Positions 26,524 through 34,882 of a DNA stretch of 45,867 nt are shown one piece after another. The DNA comes from Flavobacteriaceae bacterium. GTDB taxonomy: Bacteria; Bacteroidota; Bacteroidia; Flavobacteriales; Flavobacteriaceae. Each line of letters starts with the position of its first letter. Position 1 is the stretch's first letter. The stretch is taken from positions 1 through 45,867 of the forward strand of contig JAURNV010000041.1 in the NCBI GenBank assembly GCA_030830005.1, written 5' to 3'. The translations under genes and the position numbers were made by a program. Below the pieces are notes generated by a model, which was given only the letters and a program-made list of their open reading frames with translations, was not told the origin of the DNA and ran no database searches.

Positions 26524-27627
26524 TTACGCTAGAATTTTTGAAAGCTCGGTGTAGGGAAGTTTAAAGGCATTTGCTACTTCAGCATTGGTAATATGTCCGT
26601 TGTATATATTTATTCCTTTTTTAAATCCTGCTGAAAGGTCCTTTAGTGGTGATTCAAGAAGCTGCATCAGATAAGGGAATGTTTGTGTTGCTAAAGCTTG
26701 TGTTGATGTTTGGGGTACCGCGCCCGGCATATTGGCAACCGCATAGTGTAAAATTCCGTCTACCAAATAGGTTGGGTTTTCGTGTGTTGTAGGGTGGGTG
26801 GTCTCAAAACAACCACCCTGATCAACAGCAACATCAATCAAAATGGATTGCGGTTTCATTATCGATAGCATATCTCTTGATATTAAACTTGGTGCTTTTG
26901 CCCCTTTAATAAGTACCGCGCCAATAACAACATCCGCTAGGGGCAAATGCGCCCCTATGTTCTCTTTTGTGGCAATTATAGGGGTAATTTTACCCTCAAA
27001 ATACTCCACAAGTTCTTTTAAGCGGTTTTCGTTAATATCAAATACATAAACGTTTGCTCCCATACCCACGAGGACCTCTGTGGCATTTACACCCACAACT
27101 CCGCCACCTAATACCAAGGCATTAGCGGGGGGAACACCTGTCACGCCACCAATGAGAATACCACTGCCGCCTTGTGGTTTTTCAAGGAACTTAGCCGCTT
27201 GTTGGGCTGCCAAGCGACCTGCAACTTCAGACATGGGCGTAAGCAATGGCAAACGTCCTTTTTCGTCTTCAATCGTCTCGTAAGCAATACAGGTAGCACC
27301 GCTTTGTTGCATGGCAACTGTTAAGGATTCAGAACCTGCAAAATGAAAGAAGGTAAATAGCGTATGTGTTGCTTTAATGAATGGATATTCTTCGGCTAAG
27401 GGTTCCTTAACTTTTACGATAAGGTCGGATTGTTCATAGACTTGCTTTAGTGTAGGAACCAGCGTGGCACCAGCCTCCATATAGGCTTTATTGTCGTATC
27501 CGCAGCCCAAACCTGCATTTTCTTGAACAATAACGGTGTGGTATTGTGCAAGTAACGAAACGTGTCCTGGTAATAGACCAACACGAAATTCATTATTTTT
27601 AATTTCTTTTGGAATTCCTATCGTCAT
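26524..27627 (-). CDS. ald: Alanine dehydrogenase
   Basis: A 367-residue NAD-dependent enzyme interconverting L-alanine with pyruvate and ammonia. It starts MTIGIPKEIKNNEFRVGLLP, has KVKEP near residue 73, the Rossmann loop LVLGGGVVGVNATEVLVGMG and DVAVDQGGCFETTHPT, typical of Ald. Likely the first gene of the ald, oxygenase, yciH, ligase, thiolase run on the minus strand. The 174-base gap to the divergent gene at 27802 is very AT-rich. Only imperfect promoter elements are seen (TAATTTAG about 25-35 bases before the start). Confidence 0.93.
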   Translation of the reverse strand: MTIGIPKEIKNNEFRVGLLPGHVSLLAQYHTVIVQENAGLGCGYDNKAYMEAGATLVPTLKQVYEQSDLIVKVKEPLAEEYPFIKATHTLFTFFHFAGSESLTVAMQQSGATCIAYETIEDEKGRLPLLTPMSEVAGRLAAQQAAKFLEKPQGGSGILIGGVTGVPPANALVLGGGVVGVNATEVLVGMGANVYVFDINENRLKELVEYFEGKITPIIATKENIGAHLPLADVVIGAVLIKGAKAPSLISRDMLSIMKPQSILIDVAVDQGGCFETTHPTTHENPTYLVDGILHYAVANMPGAVPQTSTQALATQTFPYLMQLLESPLKDLSAGFKKGINIYNGHITNAEVANAFKLPYTELSKILA

Positions 27628-27801
27628 AGGGTAGTAGGTTTTATTTATACTAAATTACATTTAATTTTAAATATCAACTATAATTTAACATAATATAAAT
27701 TATATGACATTAGTACTGTTAAAAACCTATGGAAAACATTTCCATACCTTTTGAGCTACACGCTAAAAACGAATGTACTTTTAAATTAAAGCAACAATAC
27801 A

Positions 27802-28218
27802 ATGAATGACAGGCATAACGACCTACTTCGCATTCGCCCTCAACTAAAAAAACATCAAACTTTTGCCACGATGACGGCTGAAGAACGCTTTCAAAACGAA
27901 ACCATTCGCCCTGTGTTAAAGTTGCAACATCCATTACTCATGGCTGCTTTTATCAATTACGCCAACAAACACAAAGGCGTTTTCTTTACGCTGCCCGTGG
28001 ATAAACGCCTAAGCTACATAGAAGCCGCTATTGTTAAAGACCAAAAGTTTCGAAATTCACTCAAAGGAATGCTTATCGGCCAATTTACCCTTATTGAATA
28101 CGAGCAGTACATTGCCAATTCATCTAAACTAAACAAGCGCATGATGAATTTGGTCATAACGCGATTGCAAGATCACGTTCAAGTGTTGGAATCCGATGCG
28201 TTTTCTAAAGTGGTTTAG
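27802..28218 (+). CDS. Conserved small protein of unknown function
   Basis: A 138-residue soluble, basic, helical protein without signal or membrane segments. Distinct stretches are TAEERFQNETIRPVLKLQHP, FTLPVDKRLSYIEAAIVKD and FRNSLKGMLIGQFTLIEYEQ. I recall similar proteins across Flavobacteriaceae, sometimes labelled glyoxalase without visible support; no glyoxalase metal motif is apparent. It is monocistronic, and a TACTTTTA near-match to the -7 element precedes it at 27775-27782. Confidence 0.75.
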   Translation: MNDRHNDLLRIRPQLKKHQTFATMTAEERFQNETIRPVLKLQHPLLMAAFINYANKHKGVFFTLPVDKRLSYIEAAIVKDQKFRNSLKGMLIGQFTLIEYEQYIANSSKLNKRMMNLVITRLQDHVQVLESDAFSKVV

Positions 28219-28265
28219 TCCTTTGTGTTTGTAAAAACCATTTGTTTGGGTTCCCTTGACTACCT

Positions 28266-28287
28266 AACACAACCTGTGTTTTCTTTT
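28266..28287 (+). terminator. Possible terminator after the 27802 gene
   Basis: A stem AACACA / TGTGTT with a 3-base loop followed by TTCTTTT, about 48 bases past the stop. The stem is short, so the call is tentative. The rest of 28219-28423 is AT-rich, with the promoter of the next gene. Confidence 0.35.
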
Positions 28288-28375
28288 ATGTTAAGGAGTT
28301 GAACGTATAGAAACAATCATAATCTCAAAAAAATGCTATTATATTTAAATAATTATTACTGTTAATAAGATTTTA

Positions 28376-28404
28376 TTGAGTTATTTATAATTTTTTTATA
28401 TTTG
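28376..28404 (+). promoter_or_regulatory. Bacteroidota promoter (-33 TTG, -7 TATATTTG)
   Basis: TTG at 28376-28378 is followed after 18 bases by TATATTTG at 28397-28404, an exact TAnnTTTG, 19 bases before the ATG at 28424. This is the most complete promoter seen in the window. Confidence 0.6.
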
Positions 28405-28423
28405 AGTATTAAATAATCAAAAT

Positions 28424-28801
28424 ATGAATAAATCATTAATTATTTCGACGATTACAGGAACCATCGTATATTTTTTATTAGGATGGTTGTTTTACGGTGT
28501 TCTTTTTACAGATTTATATCCAGCACCTGAATCGATGCTTTTTATAGTGTTAGGATCTTTGTTTTATGTGTTGGTGTTCTCGTATACCTATACGCGTTGG
28601 GCAAACATCAGTACGTTTAAAACTGGCGCCATTGCCGGCCTTATTTTAGGACTGCTGTTTTCTTTTAGCATGTACTTTTTTATGACCGCTTCGGATGGCG
28701 TTCTAAATTTAGAGCATTTTGTTACTGAAGCGTTTGTTTCTGGGGTTTCTACTGCCATTATGGGTGGCGTGGTTGGCCTTACCATAGGAAAAGCAAAATA
28801 A
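28424..28801 (+). CDS. Small four-helix integral membrane protein
   Basis: A 125-residue protein with four hydrophobic segments at about 5-27, 37-57, 67-88 and 102-122 (IISTITGTIVYFLLGWLFYG, LFIVLGSLFYVLVFSYTY, GAIAGLILGLLFSFSMYFFM, STAIMGGVVGLTIG). It resembles DUF1761-type proteins in size and glycine-rich helices, but I cannot name the family with confidence. It has its own promoter and a strong terminator, so it is a single-gene unit. Confidence 0.8.
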   Translation: MNKSLIISTITGTIVYFLLGWLFYGVLFTDLYPAPESMLFIVLGSLFYVLVFSYTYTRWANISTFKTGAIAGLILGLLFSFSMYFFMTASDGVLNLEHFVTEAFVSGVSTAIMGGVVGLTIGKAK

Positions 28802-28818
28802 GTGCTTTGGATTTTGTT

Positions 28819-28849
28819 AAAATTGCCCAAGGAATTGGGCAATTTTTTT
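28819..28849 (+). terminator. Intrinsic terminator
   Basis: A perfect 12-bp stem AAAATTGCCCAA / TTGGGCAATTTT with a GGAA loop, followed by TTT, 18 bases after the membrane protein gene. The A/U-symmetric stem could also act on the opposite strand. Confidence 0.85.
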
Positions 28850-28956
28850 GCCCTTAATTAACCTTACTCCCCTCCCCAAATTGACACAACTACACCATCA
28901 TGCCTAAGTACTGCAGGTAGTTTACCAACAACTTTGGGACGAATACCAAAAGTCCT

Positions 28957-30012
28957 ATGTCCTCAACTGCTAACCAAAACCTACACCAAGCCAAAAACGC
29001 TAAAAAAGACGAATTCTATACCCAATTAACAGATATAGAAAACGAGCTTAAGCACTATCGCCATCACTTTAATGGCAAAGTGGTGTATTGCAATTGCGAT
29101 GACCCCCGCATGAGTAATTTCTTCCATTACTTCTCCTATAACTTTGAAGATTTAGGGCTTAAAAAACTGATAACGACCTGCTACCAAAACCAAAATAAGG
29201 ATTTGTTTAGCCAACACGATTGTGAGCGTGCTATTTATTTGGAATACCATGGCGATAGAAATAAAAACAGAACTCCCGATGTTGACGAAATTGGGGTACA
29301 ATACCTTAAAGGCGATGGCGATTTTAGAAGTGCTGAAAGCATAGAATTATTAAAGCAAGCCGATATAGTAGTGACCAACCCCCCCTTTTCGTTGTTTCGA
29401 GAATATGTTGCACAACTCATAGCACACAACAAACAATTTGTGATTATTGGTAATGTAAATGCCATTACTTATAAAGAAGTTTTCCCCCTAATAAAAGAAG
29501 ATAAAATTTGGTTGGGATACAATTGTTTAAGGTTTTTCAAAAAACCTGATGGGAGTATGTATGAAACGGCACGGTCATATTGGTACACTAACCTAGATAT
29601 TGCCAAACGCTACGAAGACCTGATTTTATACAAACGCTATACCCCTGAAGAATACCCCAAATACGATAATTACGATGCCATAAACGTGGATAAAGCCAAA
29701 GAAATTCCCATGGATTACCCTGGAGCTATGGGCGTACCCATCACCTTTTTGGATAAATACAACCCCGAGCAGTTTGAGATTTTGGGAATAACGTCTGGCA
29801 GAGATGAATTTGAAGCGCGCCCAATAAAACGATATAAAAATCCTTTACAAATGAATCCTAATGGTTCTAATTCAAATGGTAGTAAAGCAAATACAAGGGC
29901 TACTATATTATTAAAAACTAAACCTAGCGGAATACATTACATCGCAGATAATGCTGTCGGCTTTTTAAAAATTTTATATGCAAGAATCATTATCAAAAAC
30001 AAACGCTTATGA
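28957..30012 (+). CDS. EcoRI-family adenine-specific DNA methyltransferase
   Basis: A 351-residue N6-adenine methyltransferase of the EcoRI_methylase family. The N-terminus has AKNAKKDEFYTQLTDIENEL and CNCDDPRMSNF (45-55, SAM-site region). The catalytic motif IV is TNPPF (140-144), and the C-terminal GFLKILYARIIIKNK closes the usual domain. It should methylate adenine in a short DNA site and protect it from the neighbouring nuclease. The stop overlaps the start of the DUF262-HNH gene (ATGA), so the pair is translated together. No EcoRI-like endonuclease is present. There is a plain gap of 155 bases upstream containing a terminator and no clear TAnnTTTG. Confidence 0.9.
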   Translation: MSSTANQNLHQAKNAKKDEFYTQLTDIENELKHYRHHFNGKVVYCNCDDPRMSNFFHYFSYNFEDLGLKKLITTCYQNQNKDLFSQHDCERAIYLEYHGDRNKNRTPDVDEIGVQYLKGDGDFRSAESIELLKQADIVVTNPPFSLFREYVAQLIAHNKQFVIIGNVNAITYKEVFPLIKEDKIWLGYNCLRFFKKPDGSMYETARSYWYTNLDIAKRYEDLILYKRYTPEEYPKYDNYDAINVDKAKEIPMDYPGAMGVPITFLDKYNPEQFEILGITSGRDEFEARPIKRYKNPLQMNPNGSNSNGSKANTRATILLKTKPSGIHYIADNAVGFLKILYARIIIKNKRL

Positions 30013-31109
30013 ACATAGAAATAAAAGAAGTTACCATTCGTGAACTTACTGCGGGATATGTTGACAACCAAGAAGATGGGGTTCGTGGCTATGGCGGGAA
30101 ACTGGACATACGTCCCCCCTACCAAAGAGAATTTGTCTATAAAGACCATCAACGCGATGCCGTGATACATACGGTTAGCAAAGGATTTCCGCTTAACGTA
30201 ATGTATTGGGCAGTGCGCGAAGATGGCAATTTTGAAATCATAGACGGGCAACAACGCACCGTGTCCATTTGCCAGTTTGTAAACAAAGAATTTTCGGTGG
30301 TCTATGGCGATATCACACAACCCCGAAAGTTTAATAGTCTGCAAGACGATGAGCAAGAAGAAATACTAAATTATACACTCATGGTTTACTTCTGTGAGGG
30401 TGAACCTAGCGAAAAGCTACATTGGTTTCGCACCATCAATATTGCTGGAGAAAAGCTCGCCGATCAAGAACTGCGTAATGCGGTCTATTCGGGTTCTTGG
30501 GTTACCGATGCCAAACGCTATTTTAGTAAAAGTGGATGCCCCGCCTATGGTTTAGGAAGTGATTATATGACCGGTTCTGCCATACGCCAAGAGTATTTGG
30601 AAACCGCCATCAATTGGATTTCTAAAGGGAATATCGAGGTGTATATGCTTAACCACCAAAACGACCCCAACGCCAACGCCCTTTGGTTGTATTTTCAGCA
30701 AGTCATCAGTTGGGTAAAAGCGGTGTTTCCCTCCTACCGCCGAGAGATGAAAGGCATTGCCTGGGGCGAACTCTACAATACACACAAAGACCACCTCTGG
30801 GATGCTGCAAAACTGGAAACCGAAATTGCACGCCTCATGCAAGACGATGACGTGACCAAAAAGAAAGGGATTTATGCCTATGTGCTGACGGGTAAAGAAA
30901 AGTACTTAAACATACGTGCGTTTACCCAAAGCCAAAAACGCCAACTCTACGAACAACAACAAGGCATTTGCCCTGTATGTAAAGAGCAGTTTGACCTCGC
31001 CCAAATGGAAGCCGACCATATTACCCCTTGGCACGAAGGCGGAAAAACAGAAATTGAAAACGGGCAAATGCTCTGTAAAGAAGACAATAGACGGAAAGGT
31101 GGGGGGTGA
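30009..31109 (+). CDS. DUF262-HNH endonuclease
   Basis: A 366-residue protein. The N-terminal DUF262 (ParB/GmrSD-like) domain has PPYQREFVY (36-44) and the nucleotide-binding DGQQRT (79-84). The C-terminal HNH domain has the zinc pair C321/C324 (CPVC), ADHITPWHEGG (H337), N351 and LCKEDNRRK (C356, N360); the fourth zinc ligand is Asp359 instead of Cys. The same two modules are found in restriction enzymes such as SspE, BrxU and GmrSD, where DUF262 uses NTP and senses modified DNA. It is coupled to an adenine methylase, so it likely cuts DNA lacking (or carrying) a given modification. It ends soon after the HNH core, in RRKGGG. Confidence 0.87.
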   Translation: MNIEIKEVTIRELTAGYVDNQEDGVRGYGGKLDIRPPYQREFVYKDHQRDAVIHTVSKGFPLNVMYWAVREDGNFEIIDGQQRTVSICQFVNKEFSVVYGDITQPRKFNSLQDDEQEEILNYTLMVYFCEGEPSEKLHWFRTINIAGEKLADQELRNAVYSGSWVTDAKRYFSKSGCPAYGLGSDYMTGSAIRQEYLETAINWISKGNIEVYMLNHQNDPNANALWLYFQQVISWVKAVFPSYRREMKGIAWGELYNTHKDHLWDAAKLETEIARLMQDDDVTKKKGIYAYVLTGKEKYLNIRAFTQSQKRQLYEQQQGICPVCKEQFDLAQMEADHITPWHEGGKTEIENGQMLCKEDNRRKGGG

Positions 31110-31118
31110 TTTTAAAAT

Positions 31119-32234
31119 ATGATTGAAATGAATAAACTTTTTATAAGCTACTCACACAAGGACGAAAATCTAGTTGAAGATTTTATCAATCATGTCGCAC
31201 CGTTAAAAAACAATGGTATTGTATCCGAATGGTATGACAGAAAAATTGAAACTGGTGAAGAATTTCAAAACGAGATTGACAACAATTTAGAAAATGCAGA
31301 TATCATTTGTTTGATTATTTCAAGCAATTTTCTTGCTTCTAATACTTGTCTTGAAGAAAAAGATAGTGCTCTGAAATTAAGAAAAAGAAAAGGAATCAGA
31401 GTAGTTCCAATAATACTTAGCCCATGTGCATGGACTACACATAAAGAATTAAGCGAACTTCTTGCTATACCAACTGACGGGAAACCTGTCACATCATTTT
31501 CAGATAAAAATGAAAGTTGGTTAGATGTAATCAATTGGATAGTGGAAGTTTGTAATTCAGTGAACACAATCAAATCTTTGAAGATAAAAGATCCATTTAC
31601 TAAATTCCTAAGTAGTGCGGATATTTTATCTAAATCTCATAAGAACAAAGAGGTATTAAACCTTGAAGATATATTCGTTTATCCTAAGCTAAAATGTTAC
31701 GATGAAGAAGAAATTTCACATAAATACGATTCAGAAAACTTCAACTCAGAAATAATAAGCTATGAGAAACTAATTATCGCAGGAGAAAACCAAGCGGGAA
31801 AAACTACCCTATGTAAAGTGCTTTTTCAGATTTACAAGGAGCTAAACTTCGTTCCCATTTTCCTAGATGACGAAAACAAATATTTAGGAAATCCTCACAA
31901 AAAACTCGAAAAAGCGTTCTTAGAACAATATGAGCATGAAACTTTTGATGACATTGACATTAATAGAATTGTTCCCATAGTTGACAATTTTCACATAGCA
32001 AAGTATCAGGAGAAATATATCGAACAATATGAATCTTTTAGATTTCAAGTTTTAATAGTTGATGACATTGTCGGAGAAGTATACGCTGTAAAAATAGAGG
32101 ATTATTATTTTTACGAAAAGAGAGAACCTATTTTTATTACAGTTTCAATTAATCCTTTGGAAGAATTGGACGAAAATATTATTGACTCAGAAACCTTAGC
32201 CACTATTCCTTTGGACTGCATCACTAAATATTAA
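31119..32234 (+). CDS. TIR domain-NTPase protein, possibly shortened
   Basis: A 371-residue protein. The TIR domain (about 4-125) has KLFISYSHKDENLVEDF, WYDRKIETGEEF and ADIICLIISSNFLAS followed by C77-L-E-E80, placing a candidate NADase glutamate at E80. The second domain has a P-loop GENQAGKTT (222-230) and a Walker B-like RIVPIVDNFH (283-292), as in STAND/AAA-type NTPases. Only about 80 residues follow Walker B, with none of the usual helical sensor repeats, so the C-terminus may be truncated or replaced. It starts 9 bases after the HNH gene and is visibly more AT-rich than it. It probably is a defence effector that depletes NAD on infection; that role is inference. ATG 31128 is an alternative start. 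Confidence 0.85.
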   Translation: MIEMNKLFISYSHKDENLVEDFINHVAPLKNNGIVSEWYDRKIETGEEFQNEIDNNLENADIICLIISSNFLASNTCLEEKDSALKLRKRKGIRVVPIILSPCAWTTHKELSELLAIPTDGKPVTSFSDKNESWLDVINWIVEVCNSVNTIKSLKIKDPFTKFLSSADILSKSHKNKEVLNLEDIFVYPKLKCYDEEEISHKYDSENFNSEIISYEKLIIAGENQAGKTTLCKVLFQIYKELNFVPIFLDDENKYLGNPHKKLEKAFLEQYEHETFDDIDINRIVPIVDNFHIAKYQEKYIEQYESFRFQVLIVDDIVGEVYAVKIEDYYFYEKREPIFITVSINPLEELDENIIDSETLATIPLDCITKY

Positions 32235-32240
32235 AATTAC

Positions 32241-32909
32241 CTAAAGCAAACTTTCCCCATCGGCATTGGTGGTCAGCACGTTGCTCATATAATCTAAAAA
32301 TGGGCGTACGGCTTGTAGGGCAGCGTCTAAGCGGTGCAAAAAGTCGGGTGCGGTGGCTTCGGTTTGGGTATAGCGTACCATAAACAGGTGTTGCTTTTGG
32401 CGCAACAGGTCTATGTGGGGGTGGCCTTTGGGGTAGCCTTTGGGTGCGGTTTTAACGGCATCGCCTTGTAGTGTTCCCCAGGTGTTTTTAAAGTTGGGGG
32501 CGTTAATGATCTTTCGGTATTCATCGCCATCTAGGTCCAATTCTTGACGAATACGCTTCAAATCTGTGGGGTTTGGGTCCCAAAAGCCACAGGCAAGAAA
32601 AATATCGTTGGGTTTTAGGTGTAGGTAGTAGCCCCCTCGGAGTTCGGGTTTGGTGCGGTGCCACGTCAGTCCAAAGTGGGTTTTATAGGGCGTTTTGTCT
32701 TTCGAAAACCGCACGTCGCGGTAAATGCGAAATACCTTAAAACGGTCTATACTATCGTGGGCATTGAGGCGGTCTTTTAGGGCTTCGCCAAACTGCTTTA
32801 CAGAGGCTTCTAAGGCTTTAAATTCAGGTTTATGGGCATCAAACCACTCGCGGTGGTTGTTTTGCTCCAACTGCGTAAAAAACGAAAAAATATCAGATGA
32901 CAATTGCAT
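32241..32909 (-). CDS. DUF2461/TIGR02453 family protein
   Basis: A 222-residue conserved protein with the family signatures FFTQLEQNNHREWFDAHKPE, FRIYRDVRFSKDKTPYKTH and GYYLHLKPNDIFLACGFWDP. The function of the family is unknown. It is convergent with the TIR gene (6 bases between stops) and visibly richer in G+C than it, marking the end of the accessory cassette. A TATCTTTA near-match to the -7 element lies just before the start. Confidence 0.9.
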   Translation of the reverse strand: MQLSSDIFSFFTQLEQNNHREWFDAHKPEFKALEASVKQFGEALKDRLNAHDSIDRFKVFRIYRDVRFSKDKTPYKTHFGLTWHRTKPELRGGYYLHLKPNDIFLACGFWDPNPTDLKRIRQELDLDGDEYRKIINAPNFKNTWGTLQGDAVKTAPKGYPKGHPHIDLLRQKQHLFMVRYTQTEATAPDFLHRLDAALQAVRPFLDYMSNVLTTNADGESLL

Positions 32910-32944
32910 GGTTTAAAGATACAAAAAGCCATATCGAAACATTG

Positions 32945-33355
32945 TTAATCTATTCTTTTTAAAATAACTGCAAAAGTTTCTGAGCCATCTCCATCGCTAA
33001 AAGTCATGTTTGAGCCTTCTATAGTAAATTTTATGTTTTGAAAATCAGCGTTTCCATTGTCATATGCAATACGCACCCTATTTTCACCTGTATCTGTCCA
33101 AATACCATTATCATTAGCTAACGAACACCCAAGAACACGCATGGAAAAACGCCTTTCTAAAAACACCCCGTCAGATCTAAACTCTGAAGTGGTAAGCAAA
33201 GCACAATCATCTAAGGGGAGTTCTTCACCTTGTTGAAAGATTTTTTGAATTTGCCACAAACCCACCATAGGATGAGGCGCTACGTTATCTGGGGTGCAAG
33301 AAAGCACAATTATAAAAACAGCAACTAATGCAATTAAAGGAGTAGGTTTTTTCAA
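32945..33355 (-). CDS. Lipocalin-like lipoprotein
   Basis: A 136-residue secreted lipoprotein with a TTG start (no ATG is available nearby). The signal ALVAVFIIVLSC gives a lipobox VLSC at about residue 20. The mature part has GLWQIQKIF near its start, then alternating beta segments ending FAVILKR, like the small lipocalin-type domains of Bacteroidota lipoproteins. No ligand or partner is evident. The 183-base gap to the his operon end contains no gene and no strong terminator. Confidence 0.75.
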   Translation of the reverse strand: MKKPTPLIALVAVFIIVLSCTPDNVAPHPMVGLWQIQKIFQQGEELPLDDCALLTTSEFRSDGVFLERRFSMRVLGCSLANDNGIWTDTGENRVRIAYDNGNADFQNIKFTIEGSNMTFSDGDGSETFAVILKRID

Positions 33356-33538
33356 GATGTAAGATTTAAAGGCGTCTAATGTATAGGATTTGCATCTACC
33401 ATCCTAAGAATGCACTAAGTTTTAACAAAAACATGTTTATAGATTTAACCACTCAATAGGATATGCCTTTTTGATGACAAGGTATAGCACACCTTTTTTG
33501 TACTGCGTAGTAAATATGGGGGTTCGTTTTAGCCTCTC

Positions 33539-34132
33539 CTACTGTCTTTCCTCCAACACATTCACCACATCATGGAGATTATGTCCTTTGGCTTGTAGTA
33601 AAATTAGTAGGTGAAATAATAAATCGGCACTTTCGTTTAGAAACAACTCAGAATTACTGTCTTTCGCTTCGATTACGGTTTCCACAGCTTCTTCGCCTAC
33701 CTTTTGCGCTATTTTATTGATGCCTTTGGCAAATAAATCCGACACATAGCTATTGTCCGAAGGATTCTTTTTACGATTAGAAATAACCTTTTCTAAAGCG
33801 GTTAAAAACCCATAAGAAGGTGTGTTATCCTCGTTCCAACAACTGTCATTTCCCGTGTGGCACGTTGGCCCTACGGGGTTGGCTTGAATCAAAAGGGTGT
33901 CGTTGTCGCAATCCACAGCAAGGCTCACGAATTCCAACACATTACCGCTCTCCTCCCCTTTGGTCCAAAGGCGGTTTTTACTACGGCTAAAAAAAGTTAC
34001 TTGCTTAGTCTCTTGCGTTTTTGCTACTGCCTCTGCATTCATATATCCGAGCATAAGCACGGTCTTTGTCTGTGCGTCTTGCACTATGGCAGGAACCAAT
34101 CCATCAGGGTGTTTGCTGTAATCTATGGTCAT
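33539..34132 (-). CDS. hisIE: Bifunctional phosphoribosyl-AMP cyclohydrolase / phosphoribosyl-ATP pyrophosphatase
   Basis: A 197-residue fusion catalysing steps 2 and 3 of histidine synthesis. The N-terminal HisI domain has [29 protein letters not shown] and the metal site [18 protein letters not shown]. The C-terminal HisE domain has [18 protein letters not shown] and [13 protein letters not shown]. It is the last gene of the operon, overlapping hisF by 4 bases. Confidence 0.97.
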   Translation of the reverse strand: MTIDYSKHPDGLVPAIVQDAQTKTVLMLGYMNAEAVAKTQETKQVTFFSRSKNRLWTKGEESGNVLEFVSLAVDCDNDTLLIQANPVGPTCHTGNDSCWNEDNTPSYGFLTALEKVISNRKKNPSDNSYVSDLFAKGINKIAQKVGEEAVETVIEAKDSNSELFLNESADLLFHLLILLQAKGHNLHDVVNVLEERQ

Positions 34133-34881
34133 CGTACGGATATTTTGTGTTGACGTAAATACGTTTTGAGTTCGGGTATTTCTATTTCTTTGAAATGAAA
34201 CACACTCGCTGCCAATGCGGCAGCGGCATTTCCTAAGACAAAGGTATCCAGAAAATGGGACATCTCCCCTGCTCCGCCCGAAGCAATTATGGGAACAGAA
34301 ACCGTTTGACTAAGTTTATTTAGTGCCTCATTTGCAAAACCTTGTTTGGTGCCATCGTGATCCATTGAGGTAAAAAGCAATTCCCCCGCCCCTCTATGAA
34401 CAGCTTCGGTAGCCCATTCAAACAAACGGCGTTGTGTAGGTACTTTGCCACCTACTAAATGTACGATCCATTCGTTATTAAGATATTTAGCATCTATTGC
34501 TACCACTATACACTGAGTACCAAACCGCTTTGCCAGTTCGCTAATCAACTCTGGGCGGCGTACCGCTGAGGAGTTAATAGAGACTTTATCCGCCCCGTTG
34601 GCCAACAACATTCCCACATCATCTACTGCGCTAATCCCCCCGCCTACTGTAAACGGAATATCGATAGCACGCGCCACATCACGCACAAGTTTAGCTAGGG
34701 TTTTGCGTTTTTCTTCCGATGCAGAGATGTCTAAAAATACCAATTCATCGGCTCCTTCTTCCGCATAGCGTTGTGCTAACTCCACAGGATCACCAGCATC
34801 GCGCAACGAAACAAAGTTTACCCCCTTAACCGTGCGACCGTCTTTAATATCCAAACAGGGAATGATACGTTTTGTAAGCAT
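34129..34881 (-). CDS. hisF: Imidazole glycerol phosphate synthase, cyclase subunit
   Basis: A 250-residue TIM barrel that with HisH makes IGP and AICAR. It starts [20 protein letters not shown] (catalytic Asp11) and has [17 protein letters not shown] (second Asp) and [11 protein letters not shown] chose ATG 34881; the longer frame to 34968 runs into hisA and adds 29 atypical residues. One base separates it from the hisA stop. Confidence 0.96.
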   Translation of the reverse strand: MLTKRIIPCLDIKDGRTVKGVNFVSLRDAGDPVELAQRYAEEGADELVFLDISASEEKRKTLAKLVRDVARAIDIPFTVGGGISAVDDVGMLLANGADKVSINSSAVRRPELISELAKRFGTQCIVVAIDAKYLNNEWIVHLVGGKVPTQRRLFEWATEAVHRGAGELLFTSMDHDGTKQGFANEALNKLSQTVSVPIIASGGAGEMSHFLDTFVLGNAAAALAASVFHFKEIEIPELKTYLRQHKISVR

Positions 34882-34882
34882 A

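Larger units (their letters stand above)
28957..32234 (+). other. Putative three-gene defence cassette
   Basis: Adenine methylase, DUF262-HNH nuclease and TIR-NTPase lie in one direction with spacings of -4 and 9 bases, and the cassette is bounded by a strong terminator on the left and the convergent DUF2461 gene on the right. The first two genes form a modification-restriction pair. Whether the TIR gene is a functional part or a passenger cannot be decided from sequence alone. Confidence 0.65.

Noticed and set aside
27802-28218. Glyoxalase annotation for the 138-residue protein
   Set aside because: No vicinal-oxygen-chelate fold motif or metal ligands are visible.
28881-28910. TTGACA and TAAGTA as a sigma70-type promoter before the methylase
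   Set aside because: The -10 match is poor and Bacteroidota use TTTG/TAnnTTTG; likely chance.
33470-33538. Terminator at the end of the his operon
   Set aside because: Only a short AAGGT/ACCTT pairing without a clear U-tract in the right place; not convincing.
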